From: Rusavskia elegans
Taxonomy: Eukaryota > Ascomycota > Lecanoromycetes > Teloschistales > Teloschistaceae
Length of the DNA stretch: 64,000 nucleotides
Assembly: GCA_011316305.1 (NCBI GenBank)
Contig: SAUG01000070.1
Location: forward strand, 1 to 64,000
Direction: 5' to 3'
Within the stretch, counting starts at the first letter, position 1; each line of letters opens with the position of its first letter. Below, piece by piece: positions 24,220 through 34,561 of the stretch. The notes beneath the pieces are model-generated. The model did not search any database. It was not told the origin of the DNA and was given only the letters and a program-made list of their open reading frames with translations. The translations under genes were made by a program, and so were the position numbers.

Positions 24220-24647
24220 AAAGAGGCACGCCTGCACAAGATGATGGAAGGAACGGGATGGGAGGAGCAGATCGAGGATGAAAGCTGTCGATTTCATCAT
24301 TACCTCAAGGTACATAATCCTTTGGTGGGGTTCAGGCCAATCAGCTGTTTAGTCTACGCAAGCGCGCCGGCCTTTTCTCGGAAGTGTCCATGCCTGAATA
24401 TTTTGACCCTGAAGCTTCAATTCCTCATTATTGTTTCTGCTCCCATCAGCAGGCTATCCCCTTTCCATCATTCTAACAGAATCAGAACTTTGAGTCATTC
24501 CGTGTCTCGCGTTCATTGCGGTGGAGCTACAAGGATTTCGAGGTGAAAGTCGATGATACTGACGTCCTTGGATAGAAAAGACCAACTTGTTGGCATCTTG
24601 AAATCACTGTGTAAGAAGTCGGTCATTTGGCTTCGATAACTTATCCT
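24220..24647. other. Intergenic, AIF-like promoter and lipase 3' flank
   Basis: No gene seen. If the downstream ATG at 24114 is used, the leader extends from here into the annotated CDS. Confidence 0.5.
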
Positions 24648-26089
24648 TCAGAGCCCTTCTTGAGCAAGCATGTCTGGTAGGTAGTTAGTGTAGTACTGGA
24701 GGTGGGTATGAGAAAAGGATAGTTCAGTACCTCCAATGTCGAGGTAAAAGGCGATGGCGTTGAAGCTGTAGAAGAACGATCAACCATATCCCAATGTTAT
24801 GATATCAATGCGGCACTCACTTTCTCTTATTACCGGTCATCTCCCACACAAGCCATCGTAACCGATTCGTCCAATTGATGAGATCAAGGTGGCTGACGTT
24901 CACCAACGTGCCCTTATAGTCGCCCCATTTACTACTTTCCACACTGACGAGGCCATCGTTGGCACCTTCTTCTCTCTCCACGATCCCATGAGATCGATAG
25001 AATGCGGACCAGATAGGCGGATCAACCGAAGCTCCATACGATAGATACCTAGGAGCAAGTTCAGCACAGACTGTCCTTTGCAACCGGTGTCAAATCCTCT
25101 CACCTGACGCCTTCGCGGTTTGGAGTCTTTGGGTTAAAATCTTCTTCCATGAACCTGCGTGTCAGTTGGGTGAAGGCTCCGGTCTCTATCCGAAGCGCTT
25201 TCAATGCCCTGTATATCCTTGGTAGACTTGTTGCTGCCGAGTTGGTCAATACAAGTCAATCTATGGGAGCCGGTCTGCTACATACGGCCGATTCGCTCGA
25301 ATACATAGTCCGCAAAAGCAGAGCCTTAAGTTATGTTAGCGAAGAGGCCAAGGGTATCGTGGTACATCAAATTTACCGTGATGCGGGCTCGCAATAGTCG
25401 TCAGTGACATGACCCTGACGTTCGGCGGCTTTAATCTGCTTATCATATACCGCGAATCGAGACCACTGCCTTCTAGTCAGTATTCTGCAATTCATATCAC
25501 GTTGTTGGTGAGCAATACCCCTGGTACCATCAGCATAGTGAATTTGGAAAGACCCGGAGGTTTCATACCATGCTATGGCTACTGTTTGTTAGCCCCATCT
25601 ACAGCGTAATAAATGTCAACGTCTTCACCCGATGATGTTCACACTTTTGCCTCCGGCCTTCTTCTCAATCTCAGAGCTAAGCTTGGCCGCGCGCTCCTCG
25701 ATGGAAGAGGAGGCAGGTACAGAGGTCGTGATAACCTCTATACCGTTCTTTCTCATCGCTTCAGCAATCCCTCGCCAATAATGAAGGCCCGGCAAAGCCG
25801 CCCCAACCAGATGCAGTTCATCAAAACCAAGCAGACCGTGAGCCAGCACGATTGGATTCTTCGGGGTCCCTGGTCAAATTAATTACGGTCTTTCGGAGGG
25901 TCTTTGCTACTTCGTACGGTACTTCGCACGGATCTTTGCGAAATCATCAACGATGGCTCGTCCCAGGTGTCTCACATCAACATCTCGGGGCTTGCTTGAG
26001 ATTTCTGCGGTGTAGAGGCGGACATTGAGGGTACTGAAATTGATCTTGGTCTTCAAAGAGCGCAGCGGGCGGCAAGACAGTGCGGTCAT
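24648..26089 (-). CDS. TGL2: Mitochondrial Tgl2-type triacylglycerol lipase, ten exons with micro-exons
   Basis: Exons on the minus strand: 25918-26089, 25629-25869, 25569-25578 (10 nt), 25519-25520 (2 nt), 25377-25465, 25286-25324, 25104-25233, 24821-25048, 24731-24765, 24648-24673; total 972 nt, 323 aa. Residues 1-30 are basic and Ser/Thr-rich, a mitochondrial-type presequence. The alpha/beta-hydrolase core starts with NPIVLAHGLLGFDELHL. The nucleophile elbow GHSMGG (S140) is assembled from exons 2 to 5. The downstream GLDSRYMISRLKP, TIASPHHGSAFADY, NDGLVSVESSKWGDYKG and VSHLDLINW segments match the lipase family and supply the likely Asp and His. The 2-nt exon is inferred because the 48-nt and 53-nt introns beside it each have proper donor, branch and acceptor and only this keeps frame and GHSMGG. 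A one-step splice of the region would shift frame, so a decayed allele is the alternative. Confidence 0.8.
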
Positions 26090-26484
26090 AGGTCTTGAGA
26101 CACGCTTGATGATGGATCAATTACTTATCCTGTATTGAGTCCGAAGCTGTGGCCTATAGAGACCTCTGCAGGGTCAAGAACGAGCGTGTCTCATGACAGC
26201 TAGACGCTCTAGCGATTATTCTCACGCGAACCAAGCAGTTAGTTACATAAGCATCTGCTAGCTTATTTAGGTTTAAGATCCTTGGCATGCATCGCTCAGG
26301 GGCGAGAGATAGTCGGTAGATTGATGTCAATCAGGATGAGTTTGACTTCCACCAGCTGCGTGTCAGTTCCAAATACAATTGTGAGGCAGCGTTGATGGCA
26401 ATCTGATATTTCCAACATTTTACATTCTAGGGCACCGAACCTAACATGGTTGAACGCAACAATATAAATCTGTAAAGCAGACCA
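26090..26484. promoter_or_regulatory. Divergent promoter region of TGL2-like and HET genes
   Basis: About 395 bp between the two start codons. A TATAAAT element at 26463-26469 is only about 20 bp from the HET ATG. No other element recognised. Confidence 0.45.
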
Positions 26485-28743
26485 ATGTCTCGGTCGACTG
26501 AACCACCAATATCACTCTGTGAGACGTGCAGGAGCCTTGATATTACTGCAGAAAAATTTGTCATATCTCCAGGTGACCCAAGCCGAGCTATCAGGCAATT
26601 GCAGCTCGGTACGCTCAACGAGGTCCGCAATCGGGCGGGATGTATATTGTGCTCGTTCGTGGCAGAACGAATCCAGGCTTCCCTACCAGTTGGAGAACAA
26701 CAAGCCCAGCGTATCAAATACCAGTTGGAATGGCGTACATATGGTCGGTATCGATCAGATCGACTTCCAGTAGTCGATAGAGCTCGACAGCTCTTTCTAT
26801 TTGCCGGATCAGATGCTGGTGAAATGATGCCGGATATCCAACTAAGTTTGCTTGCAGAAGATGCACCGGAGCCAGATTTTCATGGTCGACGGATCCCAAA
26901 GGAGCAGATAGACTTCAACTTGGTCAAGACTTGGCCCTTGAATTGCCTCTTGTGGCATGGCGCTGAATGTGAGAAGCCTGTGATGGAGAATCTTAGTCCG
27001 CCCTGGAGTATTCCCGATATCAGATTAATCGATGTAGAGCAGATGTGTCTGGTCAAGATGGCCAAAGGCTGCCAATATGTCACCTTAAGCTATGTTTGGG
27101 GCTCAATCCCAACGTTGATGGCCACAAGAGAAAACATAACGGAACTGGAGAAGCCAGGAAAGCTCCAGAGACTAGCATCAGAAGTGCCTAACACCATTAG
27201 AGATGCTATCGATGTGACTGCAAAGATCGGACAGCGGTTCCTCTGGGTCGATCGATTGTGCATCGTCCAAGATGATGAAGCCCACCTACAGGCCCACATA
27301 TGGAACATGGAACGGATCTATGGAGATTCGGTACTCCTGATCATCGCTGCGAATGGAGATAACGCTGAATCTGGGCTGCTGGGTGTGAGACCTGGTACTC
27401 GAGATTGCCAACAGACCATCTTACCCATCAAGTCGACACTGCGACTGGTGACCACACAGGTACTGGATGTCTTACGCGGTAGCACCACCTATGAGCACAG
27501 GTCATGGACATTGCAAGAGGAATTCTTCGCCAGGAGGAAGTTAATCTTCGTAGGAGGCCAAGTCTTCTTTGAATGCCGTGAGGCTCGCTGGCAGGAAGAC
27601 GTGGTTTTGGAGAATCCAATGATGCGAACCAAAGATCGGGGCTGGGGTCGCCTTCTACCACCTGCTGAAGGTCTCTCAGTGTTATTGACATACAGTCAGA
27701 TAGTACATAACTACACGTCCAGACGATTGACCTGGGAACTGGACATCTTAGATGCTTTTGCTGGCATTTCGAACTATTGGGCTGAAAAATTCGGTGCCAC
27801 TATGAAGTACGGCCTTCCCAATGCGGCTTTTGACTGGGCTTTACTTTGGGAGCCTCAAGAGCCCTTGAGTAACAGGGAACTTGGTGCTTCGACTTTTCCG
27901 ACTTGGTCCTGGGCGGGTTGGAAGGGCTGCGTCAGTATTCATCCCCCAACAAACGATTCGTCGTTATCCCCTAGGGGGATGCAACAATGGCTTACCCACC
28001 ATACATGGATTGTATGGTATCAGTGGAGCGCCTCTCTCAACGCCTTGCTGTGGGATGTCATCCGTGAACGAAAGAACAAGCCTTGGCGGGAACGGGCACA
28101 TATAGGGTATAGATGTACAAACTCTGTAGACCCTTTCGGTAGGAGCAGCCACCGCTTTATGATCGATGGGAAAAGCCAGGAAGAAATGTCATTGTCCCTC
28201 AGGGGACCTGACGCCTTGGACGAACCCGGTTTTGAATCTTCCCAAAAGGCCGTTTCAGGCCAACTGCTCTTATTCTGGACTGTGTCGGCCAGATTCTGTG
28301 TTGGACAACTGTCAAAACAAGAACAAAGTCGCCACAAAGTCGGAGCTTTTGCCGTGCTAGATCGAAGGGGAGTTGCGTCTGGTTATGTGATCCCAGATCG
28401 CGGAATACTAGCCGTGCTGCCTGCTGTGCTTGAAAATAATAACAAAGTTGAACTGATCTTGCTGTCTGATTCCTCTTCAACAAGTATGACCGACAAGCAG
28501 TATGACAAAGCAGTCGAGAACGCTGAAGCACAGGACGAACCACCTACTGAGAGCAAGACCATGGTGATCATCGACAATGGTCCACAGATCGAGGATGCAG
28601 AAACATGGAATTTATACCATGTCATGCTTATTGAATGGCGAGACCAGGTTGCAGTAAGAAAAGGAATTGGTAAGATATATAAAAGGGCGATTCAGTATGC
28701 ACTCGATCCGGGTCCTGTATGGAAATCAATTCTCTTAGGATGA
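26485..28743 (+). CDS. HET-domain protein (heterokaryon incompatibility type)
   Basis: Single exon of 752 aa. An N-terminal Cys-containing segment (C12, C15, C53, C56) is usual in this family. The HET domain spans about 198-350: YVTLSYVWG (198-206), LPNTIRDAI-like VPNTIRDAIDVTAKIGQRFLW, and LWVDRLCIVQDD (253-264), then YGDSVLLIIAANGDN and YEHRSWTLQEEFFARRKLIF. The C-terminal 400 residues show the common TWSWAGWKG block and no NACHT, WD40 or ankyrin repeats, so this is the stand-alone HET type. HET domains are TIR-like folds that trigger cell death in non-self recognition; most paralogues have no assigned role. It lies divergently beside the lipase gene, with no partner gene visible. Confidence 0.92.
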   Translation: MSRSTEPPISLCETCRSLDITAEKFVISPGDPSRAIRQLQLGTLNEVRNRAGCILCSFVAERIQASLPVGEQQAQRIKYQLEWRTYGRYRSDRLPVVDRARQLFLFAGSDAGEMMPDIQLSLLAEDAPEPDFHGRRIPKEQIDFNLVKTWPLNCLLWHGAECEKPVMENLSPPWSIPDIRLIDVEQMCLVKMAKGCQYVTLSYVWGSIPTLMATRENITELEKPGKLQRLASEVPNTIRDAIDVTAKIGQRFLWVDRLCIVQDDEAHLQAHIWNMERIYGDSVLLIIAANGDNAESGLLGVRPGTRDCQQTILPIKSTLRLVTTQVLDVLRGSTTYEHRSWTLQEEFFARRKLIFVGGQVFFECREARWQEDVVLENPMMRTKDRGWGRLLPPAEGLSVLLTYSQIVHNYTSRRLTWELDILDAFAGISNYWAEKFGATMKYGLPNAAFDWALLWEPQEPLSNRELGASTFPTWSWAGWKGCVSIHPPTNDSSLSPRGMQQWLTHHTWIVWYQWSASLNALLWDVIRERKNKPWRERAHIGYRCTNSVDPFGRSSHRFMIDGKSQEEMSLSLRGPDALDEPGFESSQKAVSGQLLLFWTVSARFCVGQLSKQEQSRHKVGAFAVLDRRGVASGYVIPDRGILAVLPAVLENNNKVELILLSDSSSTSMTDKQYDKAVENAEAQDEPPTESKTMVIIDNGPQIEDAETWNLYHVMLIEWRDQVAVRKGIGKIYKRAIQYALDPGPVWKSILLG

Positions 28744-29493
28744 AAGCGCTCGCTCGTATCGAGAAGACCGTTCGGCACGAGTAGTCGAAGATCCACTGTG
28801 GAGTGATAGAAGAAAAAATACAACCGCCACACATTTGTATCCACGAACCTGGCTTTAAAATAGCAAAATCAGCGGAGGTGGTTCGAAGTGGTCTTCGTCG
28901 AGGTCAACGCGTACGCGCTAGACTGACGCGTAATCACGTGTGCCGAGCTCAATCATCAGTACTAATCTTCGTCCTGAGTAACCATCGGACGTTCTGATCT
29001 CGAAAACTCGATTCTGGTATCAATAGGCTTCGATAGCCTAGTATACTCACCAACTCGATTACCTATCCAGCAGAAATCGACAACTGCAACATCGTGGGAT
29101 CGGGACCAAAAAGCACCGACGCCGTCCGGTGAATCCAGATGCCGTGCCGGTCGTTATATCAGTGACTTCATTAGTCTTTTAAGGGTCCCCATGCCCTGTG
29201 TTCTTCCTCCGTGCGTGCGAAAATGGCTGATATAACCAACTTCCGGTTCCCATTAACACCAACTACGTAGGGACTGTGAAACGAAATTTCTGGCCAGAAG
29301 ATCCCACGAGCTGCAAGCCTTTTCATACTTTCATCACGCTCATTGTCACGGTTTGTCGGAGATATACATTTTCTTCAATTGCTTGCATGAAAAACCTATG
29401 ATCAGTCCTAGTATCACGTTTTGCCTAAAGCCCAAGGAGAGAAATTTATACTGTAGCGTTACTTACGCCATCTACCCCCTTTAGCACTTCACG
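28744..29493. other. Intergenic, HET 3' flank and MDR promoter
   Basis: No gene recognised in about 750 bp. Several CGCG-containing and palindromic short words occur near 28900-28935 but no defined element. Confidence 0.5.
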
Positions 29494-30546
29494 ATGAGCG
29501 CCCCCTTCCCTCCTTCCACGATGCGCTCATGGCAATACTCCCGCACCGCCGGCGGCCTCGAGAAGAACCTCTCTCTCAACCCTGCCGCCCCTTTACCAAC
29601 CCCAAAACCCGATCAACACCTCGTCCAAGTAATTGCCGCTGCACTCAACCCGGTCGACTACAAACCCGCCGAGATCCCCGGCATCATCCGCTTCGCAATC
29701 GCCAAACCAGCAACCCCCGGTATCGACTTCGCCGGGACGATCGTCCGACCAGCATCCGACTCTCCTCTCAAAGCGGGGCAACTTGTTTTCGGCGCATGCG
29801 GTACTAACCCCGTGGCTGGAGGCGCTCTTCGCGAGTTCTCTGTTTCAGGGATCAAGAGAGCGGTTGCGATTCCCAAGGGAGTCGAGCCCATTCATGCAGC
29901 GACTGTCGGCGTAGCGGGATTGACGGCCTATCAGTCTATCGTACCACATGTCAAGCAAGGAGACAAGATCTTCATCAACGGTGGCTCAGGAGGCACGGGT
30001 GTCTTCGGCATCCAGATCGCCAAAGCTGTTGGCTGTCATGTTACAACGGCGTGCTCGACGGTGAATGTTGAGTTCTGCCGGGAGTTGGGCGCGGACGAGG
30101 TCGTGGATTACAAGAAAGAGAATGTTCTTGACGTGCTGTTACTCAAAGCCAAAGAACACAGGTACGATCATGTTGTCGACAATGTCGGGACCGATGACCA
30201 GCTGGCATTGCATTGTCATGAGTTCATGGCATCTGGTGGCGTCATGGTGGTCGTTGGAGGAGAGCCTACAATGAAGGCCGTAACGCAGACATTGAAACGG
30301 AAATTATTGCCCGGCTTTCTCGGCGGCGTGAAGGGCAATGTAGTAGGTTTCTGGCCTGAGCAAAAGCCGGAAGACTTGCAACAGATTGTCGAATGGATGA
30401 AGGAGGGTAAGGTCAAAACGGTGGTGGAGCCGAAGTTCCCTTTTGAGGAGGCGCCGAAGGCATTTGAGAGATTGAGGACAGGGAGAGCGAGAGGGAAAAT
30501 TGTGGTTGATGTTGCGTCGGCGACGTACAAGAAGGCGTCTAAGTAG
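29494..30546 (+). CDS. Zinc-independent medium-chain reductase (quinone oxidoreductase-like)
   Basis: Single exon of 350 aa. N-terminal GroES-like part contains AALNPVDYKPAEIPG and PGIDFAGTIV, the quinone-oxidoreductase variant in which catalytic zinc ligands are absent. The Rossmann half has INGGSGGTGVFGIQIAKAVG (NADPH loop at about 162-169), then CRELGADEVVDYKKENV. Closest general resemblance is to the RTN4IP1/zeta-crystallin-like branch of the MDR superfamily, which reduces quinones or enones with NADPH. No cofactor-linked neighbours are present and the substrate is unknown. There is no clear targeting sequence. Confidence 0.88.
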   Translation: MSAPFPPSTMRSWQYSRTAGGLEKNLSLNPAAPLPTPKPDQHLVQVIAAALNPVDYKPAEIPGIIRFAIAKPATPGIDFAGTIVRPASDSPLKAGQLVFGACGTNPVAGGALREFSVSGIKRAVAIPKGVEPIHAATVGVAGLTAYQSIVPHVKQGDKIFINGGSGGTGVFGIQIAKAVGCHVTTACSTVNVEFCRELGADEVVDYKKENVLDVLLLKAKEHRYDHVVDNVGTDDQLALHCHEFMASGGVMVVVGGEPTMKAVTQTLKRKLLPGFLGGVKGNVVGFWPEQKPEDLQQIVEWMKEGKVKTVVEPKFPFEEAPKAFERLRTGRARGKIVVDVASATYKKASK

Positions 30547-31317
30547 ATGGACTCAAGGCATAGTAGTTTCAGGAGCGCAAATACCCCAATCTGGACAGTA
30601 GCAAGGACCCGGCAGCGGTGCTGTCAGCAGATCATATCAATGAAAATGAATTATGACCCAAACGGTTGCTCGATCGCAGGAAATGTCACTTACGACAATT
30701 CTGTACAACATAGACAAATCTAATCACGAAGAGAGTCCGAAAGAACGTCCAATTGGCGTATGCACGACGGTTGAGAATGCTTGGCGCAAAAAAAACGTGT
30801 TCACAGCGCACCCCGAATAACCACGATTATCAACAACGCCTATATAGGTATATATTCATCAGTTATAGCTAGGCCTACGTCTATACTACTACGTACTGCT
30901 TTTAGATCTTTAAATTTCGTCGTTGCTGACGAGCTATAGGCGGTCAAAAAATTCGTAACAACGTCGCCAAGCCAGGCCTCTAAAACCTGAAATTTTTAAA
31001 CTCGTACAGAGCGCGGTAGAAGGCGATTTAAAGCTTATTAAGGGGATCTTAGAGTTAGTAGAACCTCTAGAAGCAGTCAGACATCTATGATACCTACTTG
31101 AACCTGTGTTCTAGCTAGTTCTTGTTCGGTGTGCGCTGTGAATCACCATTTTTTGCGCCAAGCATTCTCAACCGTCATGCATACGCCAAAACAAACCCAA
31201 CCCAGGGCTTCGAGTGTCGAAGCCCTATAAAACCATTTCTGCATCGATCTCCATACCATCACCACAATCCGTAATACATCACGGAGGGGAAAAAAAGCTT
31301 CCCTGTAATCCAAATCA
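30547..31317. other. Intergenic region occupied by an inverted-repeat element
   Basis: About half is the terminal-inverted-repeat element at 30753-31189. The rest is 3' flank of the MDR gene and the leader of the UPF0390 gene; the right arm lies only about 130 bp from that start codon. Confidence 0.6.
30753..31189. mobile_element. Non-autonomous TIR element (MITE-like), AT-rich core
   Basis: Arms at 30753-30795 and 31149-31189 are inverted copies of about 40 nt with one C/T mismatch. Both begin TTGGCGTATGCA and end GCTTGGCGCAAAAAA. The 350-nt interior is AT- and TpA-rich with no open frame, as expected after RIP or for a MITE. No clear target-site duplication is seen: both sides are flanked only by AA, so the element class is undetermined. 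Total size is about 437 bp. Confidence 0.65.
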
Positions 31318-31836
31318 ATGGCACAAGGCCTACTGAAGAAGACCAATCCTACAAAAACATCGGCATCGTCCAAACGGTAAGCGACTGAGAAACTTCTTGC
31401 TCTATCACCACAACTCGTAAGCTGATCAGATACCACGGCTTCAGGCCGAATGCATTGGGTCCCAAAAAGGGCGCTCGTGCAATAGCGCCCAGGAAGAAGA
31501 AGCTTGTGGATCAGAAGAAGTTGACGAAGGTGAGTGAGATTGTTTAGTGTTTCTACATACTGTTAGGATGCATACGTTGGGTTTTCACTATATGGTAGAA
31601 GGAACTCGTCATCATACTCGATTCCAAGATGCTGCGTGTTATAATGTCGTCGAGCAGATAGTGAGTGAGATATTTTAGAGCAGGGAGTCTGACCATTTCA
31701 TTAGAAATATTCCGCTGGTCTCATCAGAAAAACCGAGTCCAGTCTAGCGGAAAAAGCAGGGCATTTGGAAATGTTGCGGGGAAGCAAGAAGGGAAAGAAA
31801 GAAGGTCTTGAGAAGAAGGATAGTAAGAAAAAGTAG
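31318..31836 (+). CDS. Small basic UPF0390/DUF2462 family protein
   Basis: Three exons (31318-31376, 31430-31529, 31705-31836) give 96 aa. It starts MAQGLLKKTNPTKTSASSKR and continues with ALGPKKGARAIAPRKKK and LAEKAGHLEMLRGSKKGKK, matching the conserved layout of this eukaryotic family (human relative: Leydig cell tumour 10-kDa homologue, C19orf53). Very Lys-rich; nuclear or nucleolar location is likely but the molecular role is not established. The second intron is 175 nt, long for this window. The single gene is too fragmented to appear as one open frame, so it is easily missed. Confidence 0.85.
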
Positions 31837-32015
31837 CGATAGCGAGCTATAAAGGTTCGATGCCGTCGACAGTGGAGGATCAGGTTTCCGCCGGCGGCTA
31901 CTTGAGCCGTGCTACCTGAGTATTCGAACGAGTCAAGAGCGACACAGATATCATACATCGGCCGGACGCCTGTACGCCGCGTAAAGCACCATTCCGGGGT
32001 TTGCAACAGCCTCAA

Positions 32016-33604
32016 TCACATTCCCACAGCCCTCGCTGCTTCACCTCCACCCGACTCCAAAGCCTGCTGTCTCGCCTTCCCTTTGCCGATACCTCCAAGT
32101 CCAACGCCCATTCTCTGCGCCACATACCTCTGCGCAACCAGTCCGACGCCCAAAGATAGCGTTTCTTCTATCCACTCTGCAACCCACTCTCGTGGATCAA
32201 CCCCTCCGGACTCGACCATCTCCGCGATCTCTGGCGGCAGCTGTGACTCCGACGATTCTGATGTCAAGGCAGAAGCATCGAGCCATTCCACCCACTTCTG
32301 GGGAAGCGATTGCGTTGTTGTATGGAAAGTGATGCCGTGGATGGGATCATGTAGGTAGATAGCGAAAACAACCAGATCATCAGGCTCTTCCGCTGGATCC
32401 ACCATGCCTGTCTCAGCTTTCTCCTTAGGCGACTCACCAAACAGTTCTTTGCTGGCCTGATGCTGGACTGCCTGAATGGATAGAAAGATGTCACTGCTCC
32501 GCACGGGATTGCTTTCGCTCAGCACCTCTGTCGCTTGCTGTGCTGCTTTCTCCAGTCCTCCTCTTGCGGCGTAGAACTCATTGGCATAAGATTCGGCGCT
32601 CACCTTGCTGAGCTTTGTACCCTCGACAAGACCTTTGACGGCTCCAAGGTTTCTTGCTTCGGTCGATTGCCGCCACCACGGACCATCACTCCAGCCGCTG
32701 CTACTTGATCCCGTAAACCCGCCTGCATCCGAGCCCCGGCGACGAGATGATTCATTGCCGCGTTGAATGACCATGAGATCACCGCCTTCGACTTGGGCCA
32801 TGACGCGGGAGAAGGTATTGTAAATAAGGGGGTCGAGGGAGGGGTAGCCGATGATATCATGAGTGATATGGATCTGAAGTCGTTCATGGGAGGAGATAGG
32901 TGGTGCGATAGTATGGAGGATGTTCGTGAAGGTTGGGAGAGCACGCGAACGCAACTCGCCGCCTGGAAGACAGAAGCGTAAACCACATGAATCCTATGAG
33001 AGACATGCAAGGGTATCTGCTTACCAAAGCCTCGCAAAGCACCGACATTGCCCTTTACCTGCTCAGCCCACCTTTGAGCTTCTTCGTTATGCTGAATTTC
33101 CTTGGCCAATGCTTCGGCCTGCTTCACGGCGGCGCTGGCAGTAGCAAAGATACCACCCCACCAGCCACCTCCAGAGCTCTGAGCTTGCGTTGCCGGCGGA
33201 GCGATCGGCCGTTTCTCGGGCTCAGGTTCTACTTCATTGTCTGTGGCTGGGGTGAAGCTAGTATGAAAGGATCGTGAGCTCTCGCCGGACTTCCTGGGAG
33301 GGGCCTTCTCTTCGCTCGAGCGGGCCCCGTCATTAGAAGGGGGAGTGTTTATTCCGGTACGACGTGGTGAGGCCTTGGACGATTGGGTAGTAGTGGTTGA
33401 TGATGCTAGTCGTGGGGTATGCGGTCTGCTCGTTGGCCGCTGTCTTTCAGGTATGGCAAGCTCAGGAAATAGCTCTGCGTCGGGAACGTCTGAAGCTGGC
33501 GGAGCGGGTTTTGGATTCTTTGGAGCTCCGCCATCCTCTTCCCCAAGACCTTCAAACTGGGCTAGAAGATCTTCATCCGTTGGTCGTGCTGGCTTGGCGG
33601 ACAT
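32016..33604 (-). CDS. MTC1: Mtc1 family protein (maintenance of telomere capping 1)
   Basis: Two exons (33025-33604 and 32016-32962; 62-nt intron, donor GTAAGC) give 508 aa. The start MSAKPARPTDEDLLAQFEGL is the family-typical N-terminus and is preferred to in-frame upstream codons, which lie beyond the expected end. Residues 20-130 are Pro/Ser-rich and disordered; GGGWWGGIFATASAAVKQAE near 155 begins the conserved part. The globular second half includes PTFTNILHTIAPPISSHERL, DIIGYPSLDPLIYNTFSRVM and the acidic TM-less C-terminus. In budding yeast Mtc1 is linked genetically to telomere capping and physically to COPI vesicles; its mechanism is unclear, and function here is by homology only. 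Confidence 0.88.
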
Positions 33605-34561
33605 GGTGAGTGTAACGTTGTCCTTGAGCAAACAAAGCGGAGCATTCGACGATGAAGGTAAAGTGTAGCGGCCGTGATCCACTTCGTATTCGTATTGGAG
33701 TATAGAGGTCCCTTGTAAATTTCACTTCACATCAGGGTTCGCACAGGGATAGACAAAGATATGCGATATGTTTTTGCCACTAAAATCCAATCGCTGGAGA
33801 TATTTAACTTTAAGGTAAGTACTGAGCCATTGTCCTAGGAAGCTTGCAATCTAATTTTTCCTCAATCCTTCTCATGTGATTATCAGTCTGTTAGCATCCT
33901 TCAGCACTCATCGGTACTCTTACTCCGACGATTGCTTGAATGAGTCAGGTATACTACGGGAATCAAACTTGTAACAGGGTTCGATACATGTAGACGTGGT
34001 TCAAGATATCTCAGGTTATTGTTGTTGACTTCTTTGGAAATCGATGGACAAGGACGGCCAAAACAAGGTGATCAACAACAACTGCAACTACTTCCAGACC
34101 GGCATCTATCGCGACGACAAGACTAACCAGCGAACTTGCATGACCATGAAAAGCAGCCCAAGAAGCATGGGACTGCAGTGTTTAAGAAGAGCAGCATCCT
34201 CTACACCCTTACTGCCAGAAGTGAGACAACAGCCACTATCGCAGCCTAGAAAGCAAAAGATGGCGCCGATGGTTTGCTCAGCTGTAGGGACTGAAGTAAC
34301 CGGTCCAGGAAGCGACCAGCAAGATAGGGCATATGGTGTGAACATGAAGAAGCGAAGCGATAAAAGTCAGACATTTTGACTTCCCAATACCTTTCGAGCA
34401 AGCGCTGGTCAGGAATCGTCCATCAATTATCGATTCATGATGCTTGTATTCCGCTAGCAAGCCCGCTACATTATGAGCGGCAACATCAAGGAAGTCCCCC
34501 GTTATCATGCTTACAGGAAACCATGATTGGCGTTCCAACAGAGAGGCGATAAGAGGTCTGC
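33605..34561. other. Intergenic, MTC1 promoter and kinase 3' flank
   Basis: No gene supported. A 111-codon frame at 34044-34379 lacks any domain or signal peptide and is left out. Confidence 0.5.

Noticed and set aside
24648..26089. Calling the lipase locus a pseudogene because of the apparent frame break
   Set aside because: All ten exons keep catalytic motifs and canonical splice sites once the 2-nt exon is allowed; decay remains only an alternative.
33960..34000. GGTTCGA-like word as a tRNA T-loop
   Set aside because: No acceptor, D or anticodon stems can be drawn around it.
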